Origin: Alphaproteobacteria bacterium
GTDB taxonomy: Bacteria; Pseudomonadota; Alphaproteobacteria; Rhodobacterales; Rhodobacteraceae
NCBI GenBank assembly: GCA_030431825.1
Contig: JAUIIJ010000023.1
Coordinates: forward strand, 1-64,000
Direction of reading: 5' to 3'
DNA length: 64,000 nucleotides
The notes below the pieces were generated by a model, which was not told the origin of the DNA, searched no databases, and worked only from the letters and a program-made list of their open reading frames with translations. A program made the translations under genes and the position numbers. Shown here one piece after another: positions 51,453-60,482 of this stretch; positions within the stretch are counted from its first letter, which is position 1, and each line of letters opens with the position of its first letter.

Positions 51453-53891
51453 TTACATCCGCACCCGCTCCGATCCGGGGTCGTACATCGGCTTCAGAGA
51501 CGCCTCCGCCGCCACCCGCACACCGGCCACGTCGATCTCGTAGCGCGAGGCCAGCACATCCGCCGCGGTTTCCCCCCGGCACGGCACATACCCCAGGCCC
51601 ATCGCCGCCCCCAGGTGATGACCGTAGGCCCCCGAAGACAGGTAGCCGACGATCTCGCCATCGCGCAGGATCGGCTCGTTGTGATAGAGCAGCGGCTCGC
51701 CGTCGCACAGCTTGAATTGCAGCATCCTGCGGCTCAGCCCCTGCTCTTTCCTGGCCAGCACGGCGTCACGACCCACGAAACCGGGCTTGGCGGTCTTGAC
51801 CGCAAAGCCCAGCCCCGCTTCGAGCACGTGATCCTCGCAGGTGATGTCATGCCCGAAATGGCGAAAGCCCTTTTCGATGCGCGCACAATCCATCATGTGC
51901 ATCCCGCACAGCGTCAGCCCGAAAGACTCGCCCGCGCGGGACAGCGTTTCAAAGGCATGCGCCGCCATGTCGGCACCGACATAGATCTCCCAGCCCAGCT
52001 CACCCACATAGGACACCCGGTGCGCGCGCGCCAGACCCAGGCCCAGTTCGATCTCGCGCGCCATGCCAAAGGGGTGCGCCTCGTTGCTGATATCGCTGGG
52101 CGAAACCGCCTGCAGCAGCTTGCGTGCGTTTGGTCCCATCACCGCCAGCACGCCCTCTGCCGCCGTGACATCGGTGATCACCACCGCCCTGTCCCCCACA
52201 TGCCGCCGCATCCAGGTTTCATCCGCCAGCCGGGTCGCGGCGGGTGTCACCACGAGATAGGCGGTCTCAGACAGGCGGGTCACGGTCACATCCGCCTCGA
52301 TCCCGCCCCGCATGTTCAGGAACTGCGTGTAGACGATGCGCCCTGCCGGCACCGACATGTCCGCCCCGCAGACATGGTTCAGGAACGCCTCGGCATCCCG
52401 CCCCTCGACGCGCAGCTTGCCAAAGGACGACATGTCATACATGCCGACATTGGTTCGCACGGCATTGACCTCGGCGGCGACATTCTCAAAGAAGTTCTGC
52501 CGTTTCCACGTATACTGGTACTCCGCCGGCTGATTGTCGCGCGCGAACCAGTTGGCCCGCTCCCAGCCCGCCAGTTCGCCGAACACCGCGCCACGCCCGG
52601 CGAGATGCGCATGAAACGGCGAGCGCCGCACCCCGCGCGCGGTCGCCTTTTGCCGATAGGGAAAGTGATCGGCATAGAGCAGACCCAGCGTTTCCGTCGC
52701 ACGCTCGGTCAGATAACGCGTGTTGCCCTGAAACGGCTGCATCCGCGAAATGTCCACATCGCCGAGGTCGAAGGGCTTCTCCCCGTCCTCCATCCACTGC
52801 GCCAGTGCCATGCCCGCGCCACCCGCGGACTGGATCCCGACCGAGTTGAACCCAGCCGCGACCCAGACATTATCCATCTCGGGGGCCCGCCCCAGATGAT
52901 AGGCGTCATCCGGGGTAAAGCTCTCCGGACCGTTAAAAAAGGTATGGATGCCCGCATTGCCCAGCAGCGGCAGCCGGTTCACCGCCATCTCCAGAATGGG
53001 TTCGAAGTGATCGAAATCCTCGGGCAACTGGTCGAATTCGAAATTCTCGGGGATCGGTCCCCATGGTTTCGATACCGGTTCGAACGCGCCCAGCATCATC
53101 TTGCCCGCGTCTTCCTTGTAGTAGGCGCATTCATCCGGCACCCGCAGCACCGGCAGTTGCGTCAGCCCGTCCACCGGTTCTGACACGATATAGAAGTGCT
53201 CGCACGCCTGCAGCGGGACGTTGGTACCCAGCATCCGGCCCACCTGGTGACCCCACATGCCGGCACAGTTCACCACATGGTCACAGGCGATATGGCCAGT
53301 GCCGGACGCGTTTTCGTAATCGACCCCGGTGATCCGCCGTCCGTCGCGCCGCACCCCCGTGACCCGCGTATGCTCGGCAACAACCGCGCCGCGCTGGCGC
53401 GCGCCCTTGGCCAGCGCGAGCGCGATATTGGCCGGATCGCCCTGCCCGTCCTTGTCAAGGTAGACCCCCGCCACCACGCCATCCAGATTCAGATGCGGAT
53501 AGCGTTCGCCAACCTCCGAAGGGGTTATCTCTTCGATATCGACGCCAAAGGCGCGCGCCATCGCCGCCGAGCGGAACAGTTCCTCGCGCCGCTCGTCGGT
53601 CAAGGCGACGGTGATCGACCCGACGCGCTTGAAACCTGTTGCCACGCCGGTCTCTTCCTCGAGCTTGCCATATAGTTCCTGGCTGTATTTGGCCAATCGC
53701 GTCATGTTCGCCGTGGCCCGCAATTGCGCAATCAATCCGGCCGCGTGCCAGGTTGTGCCGCTGGTCAGTTGCTTGCGTTCGAGCAGCACGACATCGGTCC
53801 AGCCAAGCCGCGCCAGGTGGTAGGCGACGGAACAGCCCACGACACCGCCGCCGATAATGACGACGCGGGCCGTATCAGGAAGATTGGTCAT
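51453..53891 (-). CDS. FAD-dependent dehydrogenase / GcvT fusion (sarcosine or dimethylglycine dehydrogenase-like), paralogue A
   Basis: An 812-residue cytosolic flavoenzyme. An N-terminal DAO-type FAD domain (RVVIIGGGVVGCSVAYHLA; H49 in SGTTWHAAGL is the residue that carries FAD covalently in mammalian dimethylglycine and sarcosine dehydrogenases) is followed by a linker and a C-terminal tetrahydrofolate-binding GcvT module from about residue 430 (FHAHLAGRGAVFGELAGWER onward). Family members oxidatively demethylate N-methylglycines and pass formaldehyde equivalents to tetrahydrofolate. Start ATG at 53891 (MTNLPDTARVV) is preferred to an upstream TTG. It is the last gene of the operon, 46 bp after the homocysteine methyltransferase gene. 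Confidence 0.87.
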   Translation of the reverse strand: MTNLPDTARVVIIGGGVVGCSVAYHLARLGWTDVVLLERKQLTSGTTWHAAGLIAQLRATANMTRLAKYSQELYGKLEEETGVATGFKRVGSITVALTDERREELFRSAAMARAFGVDIEEITPSEVGERYPHLNLDGVVAGVYLDKDGQGDPANIALALAKGARQRGAVVAEHTRVTGVRRDGRRITGVDYENASGTGHIACDHVVNCAGMWGHQVGRMLGTNVPLQACEHFYIVSEPVDGLTQLPVLRVPDECAYYKEDAGKMMLGAFEPVSKPWGPIPENFEFDQLPEDFDHFEPILEMAVNRLPLLGNAGIHTFFNGPESFTPDDAYHLGRAPEMDNVWVAAGFNSVGIQSAGGAGMALAQWMEDGEKPFDLGDVDISRMQPFQGNTRYLTERATETLGLLYADHFPYRQKATARGVRRSPFHAHLAGRGAVFGELAGWERANWFARDNQPAEYQYTWKRQNFFENVAAEVNAVRTNVGMYDMSSFGKLRVEGRDAEAFLNHVCGADMSVPAGRIVYTQFLNMRGGIEADVTVTRLSETAYLVVTPAATRLADETWMRRHVGDRAVVITDVTAAEGVLAVMGPNARKLLQAVSPSDISNEAHPFGMAREIELGLGLARAHRVSYVGELGWEIYVGADMAAHAFETLSRAGESFGLTLCGMHMMDCARIEKGFRHFGHDITCEDHVLEAGLGFAVKTAKPGFVGRDAVLARKEQGLSRRMLQFKLCDGEPLLYHNEPILRDGEIVGYLSSGAYGHHLGAAMGLGYVPCRGETAADVLASRYEIDVAGVRVAAEASLKPMYDPGSERVRM

Positions 53892-53937
53892 TTCTGGTTT
53901 CCCCAATTAGGTGAAATGCGCCCCGGACGGTTCCGGC

Positions 53938-54834
53938 TCAGATGATGGTGTGCCCGTCCGCGCGCAGGCGGCGCGACAGTTCCGCGATATGATCCGGTCC
54001 GACTTCGCAGCAACCGCCGACAATCGTGGCCCCCTGCGCGATCCACCGCATCACATGGTCCGCATAGGCTTCGGGGCCGAGATCCACGCGTTGCTCAAGG
54101 GCATCCACCGTCGGCGCATCCCTGAGAAACCCCTCGGAAATCCGCGTGAACCCGTTTGCATAGCCACCAAACGGTCGACCGAACCCGGCCAGTATCGGCA
54201 TCCCCTGCGCGAAGGCCTCCGGGCGGGAACAGTTGAGAAGCACCGCCTGCGGATCGAAACGGTCAAGCAACGGCGCGATATCGGCAAGCGGTTCGCCGGA
54301 TCGCAGGCGTGTCCCGTCATCATCATCGACCGTCATCGACAACCACACGGGCCGGGTTGATTTCGCCGTCGCGCGCAGGATGCCCTCGGCTTCGAGCAGC
54401 GATGACACGGTTTCGATCAGAAACAGGTCGACGCGATCCTCCATCGCCTCGATCAGCTCGCCGAATTTCTCTTCGGCCTCGGCCGGATCGGGTCGCAAAT
54501 CCGGCCGGTAGGTCGCAAGCAGCGGCCCGAGCGAGCCCGCGATGCGTCCGCCTCCGTGGGCGTCCCTGGCCCTCGTTGCCTGCGTCAGGGCGACGTCGAT
54601 CAGGGGCAGGACCTGATCCTGCAATCCCACCCGCGCGAGACGGCTGCGATGCACGGCATAGGTGTTGGTGGTGGCCACGGTCGCGCCCGCCCTGAAGTAG
54701 ACGCCGTGCACGTCCTCGACCAGCCCGGGCTTGTCGATCATCACGCGCGTGGACCAGAGCGGCGTTGCGCGGTCTCCGCTGCGCCGCACCAGTTCCTGCC
54801 CGATCGCACCGTCAAGGAGGGTGATCTCGCTCAT
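53938..54834 (-). CDS. Homocysteine S-methyltransferase family protein (betaine-homocysteine type)
   Basis: A 298-residue zinc methyltransferase fold. Zinc ligands are visible: one cysteine in AVLLNCSRPEAF and the pair in TIVGGCCEVGPDHI, with TTNTYAVHRSRLARVG as the substrate-loop signature. Enzymes of this family move a methyl group from glycine betaine, S-methylmethionine or other donors to homocysteine. Because it sits between two dimethylglycine/sarcosine dehydrogenase-like genes, a betaine donor giving dimethylglycine is the simplest hypothesis. The start ATG at 54834 overlaps the upstream stop (ATGA). Confidence 0.85.
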   Translation of the reverse strand: MSEITLLDGAIGQELVRRSGDRATPLWSTRVMIDKPGLVEDVHGVYFRAGATVATTNTYAVHRSRLARVGLQDQVLPLIDVALTQATRARDAHGGGRIAGSLGPLLATYRPDLRPDPAEAEEKFGELIEAMEDRVDLFLIETVSSLLEAEGILRATAKSTRPVWLSMTVDDDDGTRLRSGEPLADIAPLLDRFDPQAVLLNCSRPEAFAQGMPILAGFGRPFGGYANGFTRISEGFLRDAPTVDALEQRVDLGPEAYADHVMRWIAQGATIVGGCCEVGPDHIAELSRRLRADGHTII

Positions 54835-57275
54835 GCACGCAACCTTTCGTTCCCCGGATCCCACAAGGGCTGATCGGGTTGCACTGTGGCGGGCCGGCGT
54901 TCGCCATAGATTTCAACCTCGATCCGCGTACCGGGCACGGCCAGGTCGCTGCGCAGCATGCCAAGCGCGACCGATCCGCCAATGCGATAGCCCCATGCCC
55001 CCGAAGTGGTCTCACCGACAACTTCGCCATCATGCCAAAGCGTCGACATATAGGGGGCGTCCGCGTCCCCTGCATCGACCAGCAGGGTGACAAACCGCTT
55101 GGCGCTGCCCCGCTGTTTCTCTGCCTGCAAGGCCGCCTTCCCCGGAAAGTCCTCGGTCTTGTCCAGTTTCACGAAACGCTCGAGACCGGCTTCGAGCAGC
55201 GAGTAATCGGTCGACAAATCGCCCTTCCATGCGCGATAGCCTTTTTCGATGCGCAGGCTGTTCAGTGCGAACATCCCGAACGGTCGCGCGCCTGCGTCCA
55301 GAACCGCCTGGTAGATCGCCGGGATATGTTCGTTCGCGGCATGAATTTCCCAACCCAGCTCGCCCGCGAAACTGACCCGTACCAATGCGGCAGGTTGACC
55401 GGCCACCTCTGCCGGCTGATGCGAGAGCCAGGGAAGTGTCAGGTCGGCATCGGGGGCCAACGCCGCAAAGAGCGCGCGAGAGTCGGGGCCGGTCACGATC
55501 AGCGTGGAATAGTCGCGCGTCTGATCGGTCAGATCGACACCGTTGGGCAAGGTCGATTGCAGCAGGTCCCAGTCGTGCCATTGCGCGCTCGCGGCAGTGA
55601 TCAGGGTAAAGAAATCTTCTGAATGACGCATCACGCTCATCTCCGTGACGACGCGGCCGCGCTCGTCCGCGAAATAGGCGAGGTTCATGCGCCCCGCCCG
55701 GGGCAATCCGCCGGCAATGCGTGTGCGCAACCACTCTGCCGCGCCCGCGCCGCCCAGATTGAAGCGCGAGAAACCGGGCAGGTCCAGAACCCCCACGTGA
55801 TCCCGGACGGCCTCGCATTCCTCGCGGATGCGCGCTTCCCACGGTCCCGCGCGGTTCCATGTCTGGGTTGTCTCTTCGCTGGTGTCATCGCTCGGCTTTG
55901 CAAACCAGTTGGCGCGCTCCCAACCGTTATACGCGCCCATCACCCCGCCGAGTTCCCTGACCTTGTCATGCACGGGCGACAGTTTCCTGTCACGGCCGGC
56001 GGGCCATGAATGCCACGGAAAATGCATCGCGTATTCGTGGCCATAGGTCTCCATGCCCTTGGCGATGCAATAGTCGCTGTCGGTATAGTCGGTATAGCGG
56101 CGCGGATCGACCGCCCACATATCCCATTCGGTCTGACCCTCGGTGACCCATTCGGCCAGCACCTTGCCCGCCCCACCCGATTGGGCAATGCCAAAGGTAA
56201 AGACGCAGGCTTCGAACGCATTGGGCACGCCCGGCATCGGTCCGATCAGCGGCAAGCCGTCCGGCGCATAGGGGATCGGGCCGTTGATGACCTTGTTCAC
56301 GCCCACCTGACCCAGCAGCGGCACCCGCGCCATGGCGTCTTCGATGTACCATTCCAGACGTTCCAGATCATCCGGGTAGAGCTGGAAGCTGAAATCCTCG
56401 GGAAACGGATCGTCCGGAGTGATCCAGTGCGCCTTGCAGTTGCGCTCGTAAGGGCCGAGGTTCAGACCGGTTTTTTCCTGTCGCAGGTAGTACGAACTGT
56501 CGACATCACGCAGCAATGGCAGCTTGCCATGTTCCCGGGTGAAGGCTTCGATCTCGGGTATCTCATCGGTCAGCATGTACTGATGGCTCATCACCATCAT
56601 CGGAACGGTGCACCCGCCATAGGGTTTGAACCATTCTCCGACCTGCTGGGCATAATACCCGGCGGCATTGACCACGTATTCGCACCGGATGTCGCCCTTT
56701 TCGGTGTGTATGATCCATTCTCCGTTTTCGCGGCTGACACCGGTGGCCGGACAGAACCGTTCGATCCGCGCGCCCATGTCGCGTGCGCCCTTGGCCAGAG
56801 CCTGTGTCAACTGGCTGGGATCAATGTCGCCGTCGTTGGGATCGTAGAGCACGCCCTGAAGATCATGCAGTTCGAGGAACGGATAGATGTCCTGCGCCTC
56901 TTTCGGCGACATCATCTCGATATCCATGCCCTGATAGCGGCCCATGCCCTTTGCCCGCTCGAATTCCTGCACCCGTTCCCGGCTGTGTCCCAGCCGGATC
57001 GAGCCGGTGACATGGTAATTCATCGGATAATCGACCTCTTCGGCCAGTCCGCGATAAAGCTCGGTGGAATAGCGCTGCATGTTCATGATCGACCAGCTCG
57101 TGGAAAAGGTGGGCACGTTGCCCGCGGCGTGCCAGGTTGACCCCGCCGTCAACTCGTTCTTTTCCAGCAGGACGCAGTCGGTCCAGCCCGCCCGGGCCAG
57201 GTGATAGAGCGATGATGCACCAACCGCGCCACCGCCGATGATGACCACGCGGGCCTGCGTCGGAAACTCCGCCAT
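54831..57275 (-). CDS. FAD-dependent dehydrogenase / GcvT fusion (dimethylglycine or sarcosine dehydrogenase-like), paralogue B
   Basis: An 814-residue paralogue of the enzyme at 51453-53891, with the same order of domains: FAD motif RVVIIGGGAVGASSLYHLA, putative flavin-linking H49 in AGSTWHAAGNVP, a central oxidase domain and a GcvT/tetrahydrofolate module from about residue 430. The two differ clearly in the active-site half (for example YYAQQVGEWFKPYGGCTVPM here), so they likely act on different N-methyl substrates in series. It starts 14 bp after the GFA-type gene and overlaps the methyltransferase start, so all are one transcript. Confidence 0.87.
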   Translation of the reverse strand: MAEFPTQARVVIIGGGAVGASSLYHLARAGWTDCVLLEKNELTAGSTWHAAGNVPTFSTSWSIMNMQRYSTELYRGLAEEVDYPMNYHVTGSIRLGHSRERVQEFERAKGMGRYQGMDIEMMSPKEAQDIYPFLELHDLQGVLYDPNDGDIDPSQLTQALAKGARDMGARIERFCPATGVSRENGEWIIHTEKGDIRCEYVVNAAGYYAQQVGEWFKPYGGCTVPMMVMSHQYMLTDEIPEIEAFTREHGKLPLLRDVDSSYYLRQEKTGLNLGPYERNCKAHWITPDDPFPEDFSFQLYPDDLERLEWYIEDAMARVPLLGQVGVNKVINGPIPYAPDGLPLIGPMPGVPNAFEACVFTFGIAQSGGAGKVLAEWVTEGQTEWDMWAVDPRRYTDYTDSDYCIAKGMETYGHEYAMHFPWHSWPAGRDRKLSPVHDKVRELGGVMGAYNGWERANWFAKPSDDTSEETTQTWNRAGPWEARIREECEAVRDHVGVLDLPGFSRFNLGGAGAAEWLRTRIAGGLPRAGRMNLAYFADERGRVVTEMSVMRHSEDFFTLITAASAQWHDWDLLQSTLPNGVDLTDQTRDYSTLIVTGPDSRALFAALAPDADLTLPWLSHQPAEVAGQPAALVRVSFAGELGWEIHAANEHIPAIYQAVLDAGARPFGMFALNSLRIEKGYRAWKGDLSTDYSLLEAGLERFVKLDKTEDFPGKAALQAEKQRGSAKRFVTLLVDAGDADAPYMSTLWHDGEVVGETTSGAWGYRIGGSVALGMLRSDLAVPGTRIEVEIYGERRPATVQPDQPLWDPGNERLRA

Positions 57276-57289
57276 ATCGTGTTCTCCCC

Positions 57290-57670
57290 CTATTGCGCGC
57301 TTTGCGGCAGATCGTCGGTTATCTCGTAGTAATCGCCCTTGTCGGCGACAAAGATGTGCCGGGCGAGGTGCAGGCCGGTCGGTGCGTCAAGCGCCCCCAT
57401 CGCCACCGAAATCGTGTCTTCGTCATCGTGTTGCCAGAACAGGAATGCACCGCAGGTGCCGCAAAATCCGCGCCTTGCGCTGTCGCTGGCGCGATACCAG
57501 CGCAAGCTGTCCTGCGCCAACAGCCCGAGATCCGCCTGCCGCACCACCGCAGAGGCCCAGATATGGCCCGATTGTTTGCGGCATTGGCCACAATGGCAGA
57601 CGCTCGGCGGCTGCATCGGCCCGTCGATCTCGAACGCGACACCGCCACAATTGCAGGATCCCTTGTGCAT
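57290..57670 (-). CDS. GFA (glutathione-dependent formaldehyde-activating) family zinc protein
   Basis: A 126-residue Zn protein with the GFA cysteine pattern: SCNCGGVAFEID, VCHCGQCRKQSG and FCGTCGAFLFW. The name comes from S-hydroxymethylglutathione formation, a role that is debated for the family. Since the neighbouring demethylating dehydrogenases can release formaldehyde, handling of that by-product is plausible. The ATG at 57670 follows GGAGGTGA. It is 4 bp after the LysE-type gene and 14 bp before paralogue B, firmly inside the operon. Confidence 0.85.
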   Translation of the reverse strand: MHKGSCNCGGVAFEIDGPMQPPSVCHCGQCRKQSGHIWASAVVRQADLGLLAQDSLRWYRASDSARRGFCGTCGAFLFWQHDDEDTISVAMGALDAPTGLHLARHIFVADKGDYYEITDDLPQSAQ

Positions 57671-57674
57671 GTCG

Positions 57675-58298
57675 TCACCTCCCGGCTTGCGGCGTGGTAC
57701 TGGTGCCCAGCAGAACGCCATAGACGATGAAACAGACCGCCATCACCCGGCGCACCCAGACATTGAACACCGCCCCGAGCGCAGCACGGCCAAGAACCGC
57801 CCCCAGAACGGTAAAGCCCGTGTAGCTGAGCGCGGTGATCGTCAGCGCCGTCGGGATGATCACGATCATCTGCTGCCAGATCGGCACGTCGGGCTGAACG
57901 AATTGCGAGAAGGCGGCCAGATAACCCGCCACGCTTTTGGGGTTGATCGTGGCAATCGCCAGCGCGTGCAGATAGACGTGCCGGGCGGGCCGCTGATCGG
58001 CGTTCACCGGCAGACCGGCACGCAGCCAGCCACGGACGCCAAGCCAGATCAGGAAACCCGCGCCGATCAGCTTGGCAACCAGGAACCCCGTGGGCGACGC
58101 CGCGATCAGGGCAGTGACACCCAAAGCGGACAGGATCAGAAACAGGCTCGCCTGGGTGAGGATCGCCAGCACCCCGATCATCGCACGACGAAACGGCAGG
58201 TTCATGCCATTGGTGATGCAGTTGACCGCGTTGGGGCCGGGCGTGGTCACGAACACCACCCAGAACAGCGCGAATATGGTCCAGGCCTGAAAGCTCAT
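57675..58298 (-). CDS. LysE/RhtB-family amino acid exporter
   Basis: A 207-residue inner-membrane protein with six hydrophobic segments and the family signature FWVVFVTTPGPNAVNCITNG, then LIGAGFLIWLGVRGWL and AIATINPKSVAGYLAAFSQF. It probably exports an amino acid or derivative that accumulates during N-methylglycine breakdown, which is inference from location. It starts 4 bp after the XRE-cupin regulator gene and ends 4 bp before the GFA gene, so it should be co-regulated with the demethylation genes. Confidence 0.88.
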   Translation of the reverse strand: MSFQAWTIFALFWVVFVTTPGPNAVNCITNGMNLPFRRAMIGVLAILTQASLFLILSALGVTALIAASPTGFLVAKLIGAGFLIWLGVRGWLRAGLPVNADQRPARHVYLHALAIATINPKSVAGYLAAFSQFVQPDVPIWQQMIVIIPTALTITALSYTGFTVLGAVLGRAALGAVFNVWVRRVMAVCFIVYGVLLGTSTTPQAGR

Positions 58299-58302
58299 GG
58301 CG

Positions 58303-58875
58303 TCAATACACCGGCGGCGCGATCACCCAGATCGCAACGGCGGGCTCATCATAGGGGTTGATCCATTCGAACGGTTCGCCACGGATGCGGAAACTGTCAC
58401 CCGGATTCACCGTAAAACCCTGCCCCGAAATGACGAGGTCCAGCTTGCCCGAGATGACATAACCCACCTCCTGCGTCGCGCGAACGACGACTTCGCCAAT
58501 GCGCGAATGCGGCTGGAAGGTCGAGTGTACCATTTCGAAATCATCGGTCAGATCAGGCGACAGGAGTTCCTCGACCAGCCCCGCCGCGCCCGAACCGATG
58601 GTGCGCCGTGCCGCTGCGCGCACGACATAACCGGCTTCCTCTGCGGGGGCCGGTGCGTGGCCGAACAGCATCGAGACCGGCACGTCCAGAGACGCCGCGA
58701 TGTGGCGCAGATCGGTGATCGACGGTTCGGACAGGTCGCGTTCGACCTGTGACAGCCAGCCCACCGAACGTCCCAGCGTGTCCGCAAGCTCGGCGAGCGT
58801 GATGCCCCGCGCCTTGCGCAGCGCCCGCAGATCGGCCCCGAGGGTCTGTGGATGAAGGGTATCGGTCTGAAGCAT
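58303..58875 (-). CDS. XRE-family regulator with C-terminal cupin domain
   Basis: A 190-residue regulator: N-terminal helix-turn-helix (LGADLRALRKARGITLAELADTLGRS region, about 10-65) and a C-terminal cupin sensor domain (about 105-185, EVGYVISGKLDLVISGQGF and PGDSFRIRGEPFEWINP). The family controls uptake and breakdown of amines, amino acids and related solutes. It is the first gene of the six-gene leftward operon, so it is likely autoregulated with it. Tandem repeats just upstream of its ATG (58875) are candidate operators. Confidence 0.88.
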   Translation of the reverse strand: MLQTDTLHPQTLGADLRALRKARGITLAELADTLGRSVGWLSQVERDLSEPSITDLRHIAASLDVPVSMLFGHAPAPAEEAGYVVRAAARRTIGSGAAGLVEELLSPDLTDDFEMVHSTFQPHSRIGEVVVRATQEVGYVISGKLDLVISGQGFTVNPGDSFRIRGEPFEWINPYDEPAVAIWVIAPPVY

Positions 58876-58884
58876 CGGGCCGCC

Positions 58885-58950
58885 ATGAAAAAATGATCGT
58901 GATTTTCACGCTGCGCCGAGCAGATGAAAAAATCAACCATAATTTCACGC
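58885..58950. promoter_or_regulatory. Tandem 26-27-bp direct repeats upstream of the XRE-cupin operon
   Basis: ATGAAAAAAT occurs at 58885-58894 and 58924-58933, and TTTCACGC at 58904-58911 and 58943-58950; both pairs are offset by exactly 39 bp, so this is one repeated unit. A perfect inverted repeat TTCACGC-CCGC-GCGTGAA (58944-58961) extends the second copy. It lies 10-75 bp upstream of the XRE start codon, a position expected for autoregulatory operators. Confidence 0.55.
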
Positions 58951-58967
58951 CCGCGCGTGAATAATCC

Positions 58968-59420
58968 CTATCGCGCAAACACCGAGGTCAGGATCCTGCC
59001 CAGTTGCGTGGCATCCTGCTGCGTGAACGCGTCGGGCCGGTCGCTGTCTATGTCGAACACGCCGATCAGCCTTCCGTCGCCGTCACGCACGGGAATCACT
59101 AGCTCCGAGCGTGTTGACGTCGCACAGGCGATATGGCCGGGAAATGCCTCGACATCGGGCACGAGCTGACACGCGCCCGTGCGCGCGGCCGCGCCACAGA
59201 CACCCCGGGAAAACGGGATCACGAGACAGCCATGCCCACCCTGATAGGGTCCGATCTTGAGCAGCTCCGGCGCCACAACCCGGTAAAACCCCGTCCAGTC
59301 AAAGCGATCATCCGCATGATGCACCTCGCAGGCCACCGTCGCCATCAGCGCGATTTCGTCGGTTTCCCCGTGTGTCAGAGAGTCAATTGTATTTGCGAGC
59401 GCGTTGTAATCCAGTGGCAT
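58968..59420 (-). CDS. GAF-domain free methionine-(R)-sulfoxide reductase-like protein
   Basis: A 150-residue GAF-fold enzyme reducing free methionine-R-sulfoxide. The three expected cysteines are seen in GGHGCLVIPFSRGVCGAAAR and FPGHIACATSTRSELVIPV, the same layout as in Escherichia coli MsrC as I recall it. The ATG at 59420 (MPLDYNALANTIDSL) matches the usual N-terminus; an ATG six codons earlier is in frame. No strong ribosome site. It faces away from mtgA across 149 bp and is downstream of nothing on its strand. Confidence 0.85.
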   Translation of the reverse strand: MPLDYNALANTIDSLTHGETDEIALMATVACEVHHADDRFDWTGFYRVVAPELLKIGPYQGGHGCLVIPFSRGVCGAAARTGACQLVPDVEAFPGHIACATSTRSELVIPVRDGDGRLIGVFDIDSDRPDAFTQQDATQLGRILTSVFAR

Positions 59421-59569
59421 GGCCGTGCGATGTCCCATAAGTGCTTTGGCCCGATGCAACAACAGCATGGCATGTTGTCAACCCGATCCCGCACCGATGG
59501 ACGCCCAAATTTCGCGCAAATGCCATGCGGGCGCTGTTGCCCGCCGCGCGGGATGGTATAGCTGCGCCC

Positions 59570-60322
59570 ATGGCAAAGACAGCGACCAGGAAAAAACCGA
59601 AAGGCAAAAGTCAGGGCCGCGTGCGCGCGGGCCTTGGACAATTGCGCACGCGCCCACTGGCGGTTCTGCGCAGCCTGGTGCTGCGTGCGGCGCTGGTTGT
59701 GATCGCGGTGATTCTGTTCCTCGTCGTGCTGTTTGCCTTTGTGAACCCGCCGACGACACAAACCATGTGGAGCGAGGGACGCAGGCTCGGTCACCCGGTG
59801 CGGCAGAACTGGGTTCCGATCGAGGACATTGCGCCGGTGATGGCCCGCTCGGCCGTGGCGGCGGAAGATGCCAATTTCTGCCTGCACTGGGGGTTCGACG
59901 TGGCCGCGATCCGCGCTGCGATTTCCGAAGGCAGCACGCGCGGGGGATCGACCATTACGCAACAGGTGGTCAAGAACGTCTTCCTCTGGCAGGATCGCAA
60001 TTGGCTGCGCAAGGCGCTCGAGGCGGCGATCACGCCCGCCGTCGAAGCGATCTGGTCCAAGAAGCGCATTCTCGAAGTCTATCTGAACATCGCGGAGATG
60101 GACGAAGGCGTGTTCGGCGTTGGAGCCGCTGCGGCACATTATTTCAACGTCGATCCCGCCAAGCTCACCGCGACCCAGTCCGCACGGCTGGCGGCGGTTC
60201 TGCCCTCGCCCAAGACCCGGTCCGCGGGCAAGCCTTCCGCAGGTCTGCGCCGCCGCGCCGCGCAGATCGCCGACGGTGCGGCAACCATCCGCGCCGATGG
60301 CCGGGCCCGGTGTTTCGAGTAA
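59570..60322 (+). CDS. mtgA: Monofunctional biosynthetic peptidoglycan transglycosylase
   Basis: A 250-residue GT51 enzyme polymerising lipid II glycan chains. A basic cytoplasmic start and one membrane anchor (about 38-62, LRAALVVIAVILFLVVLFAF) precede the GT51 domain: catalytic glutamate in AAEDANFCLHWGFD, GGSTITQQVVKN, and KKRILEVYLNIAEMDEGVFG. No transpeptidase domain follows, so it is the monofunctional type. The ATG at 59570 (MAKTATRKKPKG) fits the family; the frame is open 43 codons upstream without conserved content. Confidence 0.92.
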   Translation: MAKTATRKKPKGKSQGRVRAGLGQLRTRPLAVLRSLVLRAALVVIAVILFLVVLFAFVNPPTTQTMWSEGRRLGHPVRQNWVPIEDIAPVMARSAVAAEDANFCLHWGFDVAAIRAAISEGSTRGGSTITQQVVKNVFLWQDRNWLRKALEAAITPAVEAIWSKKRILEVYLNIAEMDEGVFGVGAAAAHYFNVDPAKLTATQSARLAAVLPSPKTRSAGKPSAGLRRRAAQIADGAATIRADGRARCFE

Positions 60323-60482
60323 CGCCAGGCGACGCGCTCTGCCGCGCCCGGACCCCGGCCGGTTGCACGAGCCGATTTGTGCCAACCCTGTGGCCCCCGG
60401 CGATACCGGCGCGTGAGAAGGATTGAAAATCCCGCACGGGCGGGGCATTGAGATGCGACATATTCCCATCACCCGGATCATC

